Assembly (NCBI RefSeq): GCF_025515205.1
Contig: NZ_JAOPFX010000002.1
Span: 62,001 to 126,000 of the forward strand
DNA length: 64,000 nt
DNA from: Microbacterium fluvii
Lineage (GTDB): Bacteria; Actinomycetota; Actinomycetes; Actinomycetales; Microbacteriaceae
Direction of reading: 5' to 3'
In this document: in pieces, positions 34,596-42,818 of the stretch
How the letters are laid out: each line of letters starts with the position of its first letter
Position numbering within the stretch: position 1 is the stretch's first letter
Translations under genes and position numbers: made by a program
The notes under the pieces: model-generated
Told to the model about the DNA's origin: nothing
Seen by the model: only the letters and a program-made list of their open reading frames with translations
The model's database searches: none

Positions 34596-35527
34596 CGGCG
34601 TGACCTCGGGTCGAGGGCGTCCCTGAGACTGTCGCCGAAGACGTTGAAGGCGAGTGTGACCAGGAACAGCGCGGCGGCGGGGAAGACGAGGTACATGGGG
34701 CTCGTGCGCACCCACAGGATGGCCTCGCTGATCGTGCGCCCCCACGAAGGCGTGGGCGGTGTGACCCCGACGCCGAGGAACGACAGCGCAGCCTCGGTCG
34801 CGATCATCGCCGGGATGATGATCGAGGCGACCACCACGATCGTCGTGGCGACGTTCGGGAGCACCTGCGCGAGCGCGATGCGCCACGGCCGAGCGCCCAT
34901 CGCGCGGGAGGCGACGACGAAGTTGCGCTCGCGCAGAGCGAGCGCCTGCCCACGGACGATCCGCGAGATCCCCGGCCAGGTGAACAGCGCGATGATGAGC
35001 GCGATGAACGGCAGCCGCGGCACGTCGGAGGGGATCACCGCCATCAGCGCGATGAGGAACACGAGCGTCGGAAAGCCGAACATGACGTCGACGACGCGGC
35101 TGGCGACGCGGTCGTACCAGCCGCCGAAGAAGCCCGACGTCACTCCGACGATCGTGCCCAGCAGAACGGCCAGCACGGTCGCCGAGATGCCGACGAACAG
35201 TGAGATGCGCGCGCCGTAGACGACGATCGAGAACAGGTCGCGCCCCGTGAGCGGCTCGACGCCGAACCAGTGGTCGGCGCTGATGCCGCCGCCGAACCCG
35301 ATCGGCTGGCCGCGATCGTCGAGCAGCTCCTGGTGGTAGGTGTACGGATCGTTGCCGGTGATCCCGGTGAGCGCGTCGGCGAAGACGGCGCACAGCACGA
35401 AGACGACGATCACCACCGCCGCGGCGACCGCCCACGGGTCGCGCAGCAGTGTGCCCGCCAGCACCCGCAGGCGGGTCTTGCGCCCGGGGACGGCGACGTC
35501 CTCCTGCACAGCGCCGGTCGTGGTCAT
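34592..35527 (-). CDS. Peptide-type ABC transporter permease (DppC-like)
   Basis: This 311-residue second permease has HWFGVEPLTGRDLFSIVVYG after the first membrane helix, and the EAA region RNFVVASRAMGARPWRIALAQVLPN. Both ends overlap neighbours by four bases. It works with the DppB-like permease and the double ATPase upstream. Confidence 0.92.
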   Translation of the reverse strand: MTTTGAVQEDVAVPGRKTRLRVLAGTLLRDPWAVAAAVVIVVFVLCAVFADALTGITGNDPYTYHQELLDDRGQPIGFGGGISADHWFGVEPLTGRDLFSIVVYGARISLFVGISATVLAVLLGTIVGVTSGFFGGWYDRVASRVVDVMFGFPTLVFLIALMAVIPSDVPRLPFIALIIALFTWPGISRIVRGQALALRERNFVVASRAMGARPWRIALAQVLPNVATTIVVVASIIIPAMIATEAALSFLGVGVTPPTPSWGRTISEAILWVRTSPMYLVFPAAALFLVTLAFNVFGDSLRDALDPRSRR

Positions 35528-37227
35528 GCCGCCTCCTGGTCCGCCTCGAGGCCCAGCCAGTGCGCGCGGCGCACCGCCTGCTCCCTGGGCTCGGCCACGG
35601 GGGCGGCCGCCAGCAGGCGGCGCGTGTAGGCGTGCTCCGGCGAGGTGAGCACACGGCTGCTGGGTCCGGTCTCGACCAGCGCGCCCCGCCTCATCACCCC
35701 CACCTCGTCGGCGAGCTCTTTGACCACCGCGAGGTCGTGGCTGATGAACAGGCACGCGAAGCCGAGGTCGCGCTGCAGCTGAGCGAGCAGCTCGAGCACG
35801 CGCGCCTGCACCGAGACGTCGAGGGCGCTGGTGGGCTCGTCGGCGATGAGCAGGGTGGGGTTCAGCGCCACGGCACGGGCGATCGCGACCCGCTGGCGCT
35901 GCCCGCCCGACAGCTCGTGCGGGAAGCGGTCGATCACGGCGGAGGGCAGCCGCACCGCGTCGAGCAGTTCGAGCGCGCGGGCGCGGCGCTGATCCGCGGA
36001 GGCATCGGTGTGCAGCCGCAGCGGCTCGGTGATGGCGTCGGAGACGATCGAGCGCGGATTGATCGACGAAGCGGGGTCTTGGAAGACGTAGCCGATCTTG
36101 CGCCGGAGGTCGCGCAGTCGCCCAGACGAGGCGGTCGACAGGTCGACGTCGTCGAGGCGGACCGACCCGGCGCGCAGGGGCAGCAGGCCCGCGAAGGCGC
36201 GGCCGAGCGTCGACTTGCCCGAGCCGGATTCGCCCACCAGTCCGTAGGTGCTGCCGCGGGGGATGCGGATGCTGACGTTCTGAACGGCCACCGCGTCGGG
36301 GGCCCGCCAGCCGCGACCCGGGTAGGCGATCGTCACCTCGCGCGCCTCGGCGGCGATCTCGGTCGCAGGGGCCACATAGTCGGCCGACACGGTCGCCGCA
36401 GAGCGGAGGCGATCGAGCTGGGGAACGGCGGCGAGGAGCTCCCGCGTGTACTCGTGCTCGGGAGACGCGAAGATCCGCTCCACAGGGCCGGTCTCGACCA
36501 CGCGCCCCGTGCGCAGCACGACGACGTCGTCGGCGAGGTCGGCGACGACGCCCATGTCGTGGGTGATCAGCAGCACGCCCACGCCGCGCTCGTCGCGCAG
36601 CGTGCGCAGCAGCTCGAGGATGCCGGCCTGCACCGTGACATCGAGAGCAGTGGTCGGCTCGTCGGCGATCAGCACGACGGGGTCGCACGAGATCGCCATG
36701 GCGATCATCGCCCGCTGCAGCTGACCGCCCGACAGCTCGTGCGGGAAGGAGCGCGCGATGCGGGCCGGATCGGGCAACCCGACCGACGCGAGCAGTTCGA
36801 TCACGCGCTCCTGCACCGCGCGGCGCCCCAGCCGGCGCCTATGCGCCGTGATGGCCTCGGCGATCTGCCAGCCCACCCGGTAGGCCGGAGTGAAGGCGCT
36901 CATCGGCTCTTGGAAGATCGTGCCGATGCGGCTCCCGCGGATGCGACGCAGCTGCGCCGCATCCGCGTGGAGGAGTTCCCTGCCCTCGAGGGTCACGCTC
37001 CCCGAGATCGAGGCCGTGGGTGGCACGAGCCCCAGGATCGACATCGCCGTGGCGCTCTTGCCCGAGCCGGACTCGCCGACCAGCGCGAGCACGCTCCCCG
37101 CTCGCAGATCGAACGACACGTCGTCGACGGCGGGCGCCGGCGCGGATGCCGAGCGCCCGCGCCCGCCGAAGGCGATCCGCAGACCGCTCACCGTGAGAAC
37201 GGCGTCGGCGCGCCCGAGATCGGTCAT
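35524..37227 (-). CDS. Fused double ATPase of a peptide-type ABC transporter (DppD-DppF)
   Basis: This 567-residue protein contains two complete ATPase domains. The first has Walker A GESGSGKS at 51-58, signature [12 protein letters not shown] and Walker [14 protein letters not shown]. The second has Walker A at 332-339, signature [14 protein letters not shown] and Walker [13 protein letters not shown]. This is the known one-chain version of the OppD/OppF pair. It belongs to the five-gene leftward operon starting at 38852. Confidence 0.94.
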   Translation of the reverse strand: MTDLGRADAVLTVSGLRIAFGGRGRSASAPAPAVDDVSFDLRAGSVLALVGESGSGKSATAMSILGLVPPTASISGSVTLEGRELLHADAAQLRRIRGSRIGTIFQEPMSAFTPAYRVGWQIAEAITAHRRRLGRRAVQERVIELLASVGLPDPARIARSFPHELSGGQLQRAMIAMAISCDPVVLIADEPTTALDVTVQAGILELLRTLRDERGVGVLLITHDMGVVADLADDVVVLRTGRVVETGPVERIFASPEHEYTRELLAAVPQLDRLRSAATVSADYVAPATEIAAEAREVTIAYPGRGWRAPDAVAVQNVSIRIPRGSTYGLVGESGSGKSTLGRAFAGLLPLRAGSVRLDDVDLSTASSGRLRDLRRKIGYVFQDPASSINPRSIVSDAITEPLRLHTDASADQRRARALELLDAVRLPSAVIDRFPHELSGGQRQRVAIARAVALNPTLLIADEPTSALDVSVQARVLELLAQLQRDLGFACLFISHDLAVVKELADEVGVMRRGALVETGPSSRVLTSPEHAYTRRLLAAAPVAEPREQAVRRAHWLGLEADQEAA

Positions 37228-38852
37228 CCGTTGAACGACAGGGTGAGGTAGTTCGGGAACGACGGGTAGGCCGGCACCTCGAACGTCGCGATCCCGCTGC
37301 CGCGCAGGAAGGAGTTGCGCGTCACGTAGAGCGGCAGTTCGGAGGCGAGCCCCATGACCTGCCGGTCGATCGCCGACCACTTCGCGGTCGCCTCGTCGAG
37401 GTCGGTCGTCGCGATCGCCTCGTTGATGGCGGCGTCGAGATCGGCGTCGTCTGTGCGGGACAGGTTGTAGCCGCCGTCGATGTACTGCGAGAGGAAGAGC
37501 AGGCTGATGCTGCTGTTCGCGCTCGGGTAGTCGGGGATCCAGTACGACAGGAACATGTCGTAGTCGGGGTTGCCGCCCATCGCGTCGCCGTACATCACGC
37601 CGATGTCCAGCGGCGTGATCTCGACCGTGATGTCGGCCTCGGCGAGGCTCTGCTGGAGCGCTTCGGCCGCGGCGGTGTCCTCGTTGGCGACCCACAGGTT
37701 CAGGGTGATGCCGTCGGGGTGGCCGGCCTGCGCGAGCAGCTGCTTCGCCTTGTCGACATCGTGCGGGTAGAGGTCGAACTCCTCGTGACCGGGGACACCG
37801 GGGGGGATCACCGTCGACGCCGGGGCAGCCGCATCCGCTCCGCCCACCGCGAGTACGAGCGCGTCGCGGTCGACCGCGTACTGCACGGCCTGACGCACGA
37901 GCGGGTCGCTGAGGGTGGGGCTGTCGTTGTTCAGTGCCGCGTAGTAGAGAAGGCCGCCGTCCGAGGTGACCAGGCGCTCCTCGGCCGCCGGGTCGGCGTG
38001 GGCGAGCGAGAGCTCCGCGCCGCCGAGCTGGGCCGCGTTGATCGAGGTCTGGGCGTCGCCGGTGTCGGAGATGAGCGTCTGGGCGACCGTCGAGGGGTTC
38101 TGGCTCTGCCGGAACACGATCTTGTCGGGCTCGGCGGTGCGCGCCTCGTCGGTGGCCTGGTCCCACTTCTCGTTGCGCACGAGCACCGTCTCGCTGCCCG
38201 CGTCGTTGGACTCGACGCGGTAGGGGCCCGAGGCGACCGGCGTCACGCCGTAGGTCGCGACGTCGGTGCCCTCGCCCTCGGGGACGGGGACGAACGCGTT
38301 CATCGCCACGATCCACGGCCAGTCGCCGAACGCGCTGTTGAGGTGGAAGACGATCGTCTTGTCGTCGGGGGTCTCGATCGAGGCGAGCTCGTCGCCGTCG
38401 AAGGGGCCGGTGTAGTCGGCGCCGCCCTCCAGCAGACCCTGGTGGTAGGTCAGGCCGCCGGTGAGCTCGGGGGCGAAGGTGCGCTCGACGCCGTACTTGA
38501 TGTCGGCCGAGGTGATCGGCGTGCCGTCTTCGAAGTAGATGTCGTCTTTGAGCGTGTAGGTCCAGGTCTCACCGTCGTCGCTGGCGGTGCCGGTGTCGGT
38601 CGCGAGGTCGGGGACGACCTCGACGGTTCCCGACTCCGTCGACCACGTGGTCAGGCGGCGGCCGATGAGCCCCATCCAGGTCGTGGGGAAGTTGACGTTG
38701 GTCGCCGGGTCGAACGTCAGCTCGGTGTCGCTGGTGAGCACGTACAGAGTGCTGTCACCGGCCGGGGCCGCGTCGTCGGTGCTCGCAGCACACCCTGTGA
38801 CGGCCAGGGCGGCGGCGACCGCCAGTGCGATGACGCTGATGGATCTCCTCAT
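37224..38852 (-). CDS. Peptide-type ABC transporter substrate-binding lipoprotein
   Basis: This 542-residue SBP_bac_5 protein has a signal peptide and lipobox (AVTGC). It is long enough for the usual three-lobed peptide-binding fold; GLLYYAALNNDSPTLSDPLVRQAVQYAVDRDAL is the typical central region. Ligands of this family include peptides, nickel-chelators and opines. The ATG at 38852 is preceded by AAAAGG. It is divergent from the CoA-transferase gene across 251 bases rich in dyad symmetry. Confidence 0.92.
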   Translation of the reverse strand: MRRSISVIALAVAAALAVTGCAASTDDAAPAGDSTLYVLTSDTELTFDPATNVNFPTTWMGLIGRRLTTWSTESGTVEVVPDLATDTGTASDDGETWTYTLKDDIYFEDGTPITSADIKYGVERTFAPELTGGLTYHQGLLEGGADYTGPFDGDELASIETPDDKTIVFHLNSAFGDWPWIVAMNAFVPVPEGEGTDVATYGVTPVASGPYRVESNDAGSETVLVRNEKWDQATDEARTAEPDKIVFRQSQNPSTVAQTLISDTGDAQTSINAAQLGGAELSLAHADPAAEERLVTSDGGLLYYAALNNDSPTLSDPLVRQAVQYAVDRDALVLAVGGADAAAPASTVIPPGVPGHEEFDLYPHDVDKAKQLLAQAGHPDGITLNLWVANEDTAAAEALQQSLAEADITVEITPLDIGVMYGDAMGGNPDYDMFLSYWIPDYPSANSSISLLFLSQYIDGGYNLSRTDDADLDAAINEAIATTDLDEATAKWSAIDRQVMGLASELPLYVTRNSFLRGSGIATFEVPAYPSFPNYLTLSFNG

Positions 38853-38991
38853 TCGACTGCCTTTTCGATCAGCCGGCACGCGTACCTGCCGGGCGGTGGG
38901 AGTTGCGCTTCACGGCATCGTGCAGCGGGTGCTGGGTGTCCGCGGCCACGATGTGCATCGAACGCTAGTGAGGCGTATCCGAATCCGATAT

Positions 38992-39006
38992 GTGGTGAAT
39001 CACCAC
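38992..39006. promoter_or_regulatory. Perfect 15-bp palindrome in the divergent promoter region
   Basis: GTGGTGAATCACCAC has 7-bp arms and a single central base. It lies between the divergent ABC and CoA-transferase operons, with TGGT/ACCA half-sites like those of GntR/FadR-type regulators. It is a candidate operator for both directions. Confidence 0.55.
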
Positions 39007-39008
39007 TG

Positions 39009-39043
39009 CCAGGACGGGATTATGGTTCCAGACCCCGTCCTGG
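39009..39043. promoter_or_regulatory. Hairpin with perfect 10-bp arms beside the palindrome
   Basis: CCAGGACGGG and CCCGTCCTGG flank a 15-base loop that contains ATTATGG. It begins two bases after the palindrome at 38992-39006. It may be an operator, an attenuator in the leader of the CoA-transferase mRNA, or a cruciform. Confidence 0.5.
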
Positions 39044-39103
39044 GGGCACTTTCGGGGGTGCGATCATCGTGATCAGGAGATCCGGCAGAAGAAGGATGCA
39101 GCG

Positions 39104-40369
39104 ATGATCGATGAGCAGACCCGCACCTGGCTCGAGAGCCTCGGCAGTCTCGATGTGCGGCCGGGCGCTCTGGCGGGGGTCGTCGTCGTCGACGTCACCC
39201 GCGTCGTGGCGGGGCCCTACTGCTCGATGATCCTCGCGGATCTGGGGGCGACCGTCATCAAGGTCGAGCACCCCGACGACCCCGACTACACCCGCACGTT
39301 CCCGCCCCTGCTCGAGCGCGAGGGGGCGCCGGAGCTCAGCGGCTTCTTCGCGCAGTACAACCGCAACAAGCTCGGTCTCACTCTCAACATGCGCCACCCC
39401 GATGGGCGGCGCACGCTCGAGCGCCTCGTCGAGAAGGCCGACGTGCTCGTCGAGAACTTCCGACCGGGAACGATGGAGCGGCTCGGGGTCGGCTACGACC
39501 GGCTGCGCGAGGTCAACCCCCGCCTCGTCTACGCGGCGCTCAGCGGCTACGGTCAGCACGGCCCGTATCGCGGCCGGCCCGCGTACGACAACAGCGCGCA
39601 GGCCACCGGCGGGCTCTGGTCGATGAACGGCCCCGCCGGGGGGCCGCCCATCCGCGTGGGGACCATCATCGGCGACCTGGGCGCGAGCCTGTACGGCGTC
39701 ATCGGGGTGCTGGCGGCGCTGCGGCACGCCGAGCACACCGGCGAGGGGCAGCTGGTCGACATCTCCCAGCAGGACTCGGTGCTGACCCTCACCGAGAACG
39801 CCGTCGTGTCGTACACGACCGACGGCACGATCCCGCAGCCGCTGGGCAATCAGCATCCGTTCGTCCGACCTTATGAACTGTTCGCCTGCGCGGACGGGTT
39901 CGTGTTCTTCGGCGGATACACCGACAAGTTCTGGAAGATCTCGTGCGAGATCTTCGGCGAGCCGGGGGAGTACGACGCCCACCCCGATCTGCAGAAGATG
40001 GCCGTGCGGTTCGACGAGGACGTGTACCGCACGCGCGTCAAGCCGATGGTCGATCGGTGGTTCGCCGATCGCACGAAGGCGGAGCTCGAGCAGCTCGCCG
40101 GCGATCTCGTGCCCCTGAGCGCCGTGAAGGACATCGGCGAAGTGGTCGCCGACCCGCAGATCGCCGCCCGCGACATGATCGTCGACGCGGACTACGCCGG
40201 CTACGGCTCGCTGCGCACGTTCGGCTCGCCCGTCAAGCTCGATCGCACTCCTCCCAGGGCCAGGGGCCTCGCCCCCGACATGGGAGAGCACTCGGCCGAG
40301 ATCCTCCGCGGATTCGTCGGGCTCGGCGACGACGAGATCGCCGCCCTCAGCGAGAGCGGAACCATCTGA
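39104..40369 (+). CDS. Class III (CaiB/BaiF) CoA-transferase, copy 1
   Basis: This 421-residue family III CoA-transferase moves CoA between carboxylic acids. Conserved stretches are VVDVTRVVAGPYCSMILADLG, KVEHPDDPDYTR, DVLVENFRPGTMERLG and GYGQHGPYRGRPAYDN, with the catalytic aspartate expected in the GDLGASLYGVIGVLAALRHA region. It is a close paralogue of the protein at 48056-49285; gaps are few across the whole length. It is followed by a crotonase with stop/start overlap, so the pair would activate and then hydrate an unsaturated acid. AAGGATG precedes the ATG. Confidence 0.93.
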   Translation: MIDEQTRTWLESLGSLDVRPGALAGVVVVDVTRVVAGPYCSMILADLGATVIKVEHPDDPDYTRTFPPLLEREGAPELSGFFAQYNRNKLGLTLNMRHPDGRRTLERLVEKADVLVENFRPGTMERLGVGYDRLREVNPRLVYAALSGYGQHGPYRGRPAYDNSAQATGGLWSMNGPAGGPPIRVGTIIGDLGASLYGVIGVLAALRHAEHTGEGQLVDISQQDSVLTLTENAVVSYTTDGTIPQPLGNQHPFVRPYELFACADGFVFFGGYTDKFWKISCEIFGEPGEYDAHPDLQKMAVRFDEDVYRTRVKPMVDRWFADRTKAELEQLAGDLVPLSAVKDIGEVVADPQIAARDMIVDADYAGYGSLRTFGSPVKLDRTPPRARGLAPDMGEHSAEILRGFVGLGDDEIAALSESGTI

Positions 40370-41148
40370 TGGGCAGGATCGGCCTCGAGCGCGACGGCGC
40401 GCTCGCCGTCATCACGATCGACCGACCCGACAAGCTCAACGCCCTCACGCTGTCGATGTATCAGGAGCTCGGCGCCGCCTTCGACGAAGTGCGCGACGAC
40501 CCGCGCATCGGCGTCGCCATCCTCACCGGCGCCGGCGACCGGGCCTTCTGCGTGGGAGCCGACCTGCAGGAGTCCATTCCCGCCCTCGGTGAGGGGCGGT
40601 TCGACATCAGCGAGTGGGACGGCGCACACCAGAAGCATTCGCGTCTGGACAAGCCGGTCATCGCCGCCGTCAACGGACTGTGCCTGGGCGGCGGGTTCGA
40701 GATCCTGCTGTCGACCGACATCCGGGTCGCGTCGTCTGCGGCATCCTTCGCCCTTCCCGAGACGGGCGTCGGGGTGGTCCCCGCCGGCGGCACGCTGGTG
40801 CGCCTGGTGCGGCAGATCCCCTATGCGTTCGCGATGGACCTCATGCTGCGCGGCACCCGCATCGACGCCGACACCGCGCTGCGCTACGGGCTGGTCACCC
40901 GGGTCGTCGCGCCGGAGGAGCTCGAGTCCACGGCGCACGGGATCGCCGAGGAGCTGCTCGGCAAGAGCCGTGTGGCCCTGTCGGTGATCACGCGCGCCGT
41001 CCGAGAGCTCGCCGACCTGCCCTACGACGAGGCGTTCCGGCGCGAGGCGCAGATCGGGCAGGAGGCGTTCGCGAGCGCGGACGCGCGCGAGGGCCTCGCG
41101 GCGTTCGCGCAGCGCCGGCCGCCGGTGTTCCCGTCGGCGACCTCGTGA
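40369..41148 (+). CDS. Enoyl-CoA hydratase/isomerase (crotonase) family protein
   Basis: This 259-residue crotonase has the oxyanion-hole segments AFCVGADLQE and NGLCLGGGFEILL. The first catalytic acid is in ALPETGVGVVPAGG. The second, at the place of Glu164 of rat hydratase, is aspartate here (YAFAMDLMLRG), so chemistry may differ from standard hydration. It overlaps the CoA-transferase stop by one base and is probably the second step on the same substrate. Confidence 0.9.
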   Translation: MGRIGLERDGALAVITIDRPDKLNALTLSMYQELGAAFDEVRDDPRIGVAILTGAGDRAFCVGADLQESIPALGEGRFDISEWDGAHQKHSRLDKPVIAAVNGLCLGGGFEILLSTDIRVASSAASFALPETGVGVVPAGGTLVRLVRQIPYAFAMDLMLRGTRIDADTALRYGLVTRVVAPEELESTAHGIAEELLGKSRVALSVITRAVRELADLPYDEAFRREAQIGQEAFASADAREGLAAFAQRRPPVFPSATS

Positions 41149-41163
41149 GCGGATGCGGTCGGC

Positions 41164-42105
41164 TCAGGCGTCGACGGTGAGCCGAGGCGAGAGCGACCTC
41201 GACACGCACGGATAGACGGTCGTCGAGGAGTCGTCGGTGTTGAGCGAGTCGCGATGCTCGGGCATGCCGTCGAGCACCTGCAGCGCGCACGACCCGCAGA
41301 TCCCGCGGAGGCACGATCCGGACACGGCGACCCCCGCGCCCTGGAGCGCCTGGAGCATCGACCGGTCGGCCGGCACCGTGACGACGAGGTCGGAGCCGCT
41401 GCAGTACACCTCGAACTCCTCGTCGGGGCGGTACTCGCGAGCGATGGGCTCGAATCGCTCGAGGTTGATGCTCAATTCGGGGCGGCGGTCGCGCAGCTCG
41501 ATGAGCGCGTCGATGAATCCCTGCGGGCCGCACGTGTACACCTCGGTGCCCTCGGCCAGGCCCGCCGTGAGCTCATCGAGATCGATCCGTCCGTCGACGG
41601 CGCTGAGGTGCACGCGGGCACGCGAACCCAGCGCATCGATCTCGGAGCGGAACGCCACGTCGTCTTCTGTGCGCGCCAGATAGAGCATGCGCCAGTCGGC
41701 GCCCGCGGCCTCCAGGTGCCTGGCCATCGACAGGATCGGCGTGATGCCGATGCCGACCGCGAGCAGCAGGTACGACGGCGCGTCCTGCAGGGCGAAGTGG
41801 TTGCGAGGAGGCCTCGCCCACACCGTGCTGCCGACGCGGAGGAAGCGGTGGATGTAGTGCGATCCGCCGCGCGAGAGCGGCTCGAGCTTCACGGCGATGC
41901 GGTAGCCGCGCTCGTCGTCGGGGTCGCCGCACAGCGAGTACTGGCGCTCCTGGCGCGTGATCAGCTGGATGTCCAGGTGCGATCCGGCCTCCCACCTCGG
42001 CAGCGGAGCGCCCTGCGCGTCTTCGAGGCGGATGCTGACGATCGACGGGGTCTCACGTCGCAGCTCGCGCACGACGAGCGGCATCATCCCTGCGCGGCTC
42101 GCCAT
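41164..42105 (-). CDS. Phthalate-dioxygenase-reductase-type iron-sulfur flavoprotein
   Basis: This 313-residue reductase has an FMN-binding ferredoxin-reductase domain (RQYSLCGDPDD), a NAD domain (VGIGITPILSMARHLE) and a C-terminal plant-type [2Fe-2S] domain with C-x4-C-x2-C (CLRGICGSC) and a last cysteine near the end (VYPCVS). Such proteins feed electrons to Rieske oxygenases, yet no oxygenase gene lies nearby, so the partner is elsewhere or the protein reduces something else. Its start abuts the stop of the PPOX-like gene. Confidence 0.9.
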   Translation of the reverse strand: MASRAGMMPLVVRELRRETPSIVSIRLEDAQGAPLPRWEAGSHLDIQLITRQERQYSLCGDPDDERGYRIAVKLEPLSRGGSHYIHRFLRVGSTVWARPPRNHFALQDAPSYLLLAVGIGITPILSMARHLEAAGADWRMLYLARTEDDVAFRSEIDALGSRARVHLSAVDGRIDLDELTAGLAEGTEVYTCGPQGFIDALIELRDRRPELSINLERFEPIAREYRPDEEFEVYCSGSDLVVTVPADRSMLQALQGAGVAVSGSCLRGICGSCALQVLDGMPEHRDSLNTDDSSTTVYPCVSRSLSPRLTVDA

Positions 42106-42732
42106 TCAGTAGAGCGCCCGGTACGCGTCGACCATCGCGCCGTCGATGACGTCGCCGACGGAGGAGTCCCAGCCCGACATGCTCGCCCAGATCTGGCCGG
42201 AGCTGGGCACCTCGGCGGCGAGGTCCTGCATCTCGGGGTCCCACAGCCCCGCGCGCAGCAGCGCTCGTCCGCAGTGGAGGTAGACCTGCTCGGTGCGGAT
42301 CACGATCGCGAGGTCGGGCTGCACGTGGTCCTGCTCGAGCATCGACCGCAGCGTCGGGTCGTCGGTGATGAAGGCGGTGCCGTTGATGCGCAGCGTCTCG
42401 GTCATGCCCGGCACGAAGCACAGCAGTCCGACGTGCCCGTTGTCGATGATGTTGCGCATCGAGTCGGCGATCTTGTTGCCGAGGCGGTCGGGGATCGCCA
42501 GGGTGCGCTCGTCGAGCGGCCGGATGAAGCCCGGATAGTCGCCTCGAGGAGAGCTGTCGCAGTTGCCCTGCGCATCGGAGGTCGCGAGGGTGCAGAACGG
42601 GGAGTGGGCCAGGAAGGTCAGGCAGTTGTCGTCGAGGTGATCGGTGATCTTCTGGATCGCCGCATCCGTCGGGTCGCCCAGCGTCGAACGCACGTCGTCC
42701 AGCCCGAGGGCGCGAAAGTCCGTGGACAGCAT
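42106..42732 (-). CDS. PPOX-type flavin-binding protein (MSMEG_1061-like)
   Basis: This 208-residue pyridoxamine-phosphate-oxidase-fold protein has FCTLATSDAQGNCDSSPRGD, RLGNKIADSMRNIIDN and GHVGLLCFVPGMTETLRING, a pattern I associate with the MSMEG_1061 group. It likely binds FMN or F420 and acts as a small reductase or oxidase. Earlier in-frame starts at 42750 and 42768 exist, and none has a clear ribosome site. It is co-transcribed with the iron-sulfur reductase. Confidence 0.83.
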   Translation of the reverse strand: MLSTDFRALGLDDVRSTLGDPTDAAIQKITDHLDDNCLTFLAHSPFCTLATSDAQGNCDSSPRGDYPGFIRPLDERTLAIPDRLGNKIADSMRNIIDNGHVGLLCFVPGMTETLRINGTAFITDDPTLRSMLEQDHVQPDLAIVIRTEQVYLHCGRALLRAGLWDPEMQDLAAEVPSSGQIWASMSGWDSSVGDVIDGAMVDAYRALY

Positions 42733-42818
42733 GCTTCGACGGTAGACCATGCGAGGTGGCGGCAGCACGGGTTCGCGCCACAGCGGAGCGCCGCCGCCAT
42801 GGGTCCTTCACCCATTGG

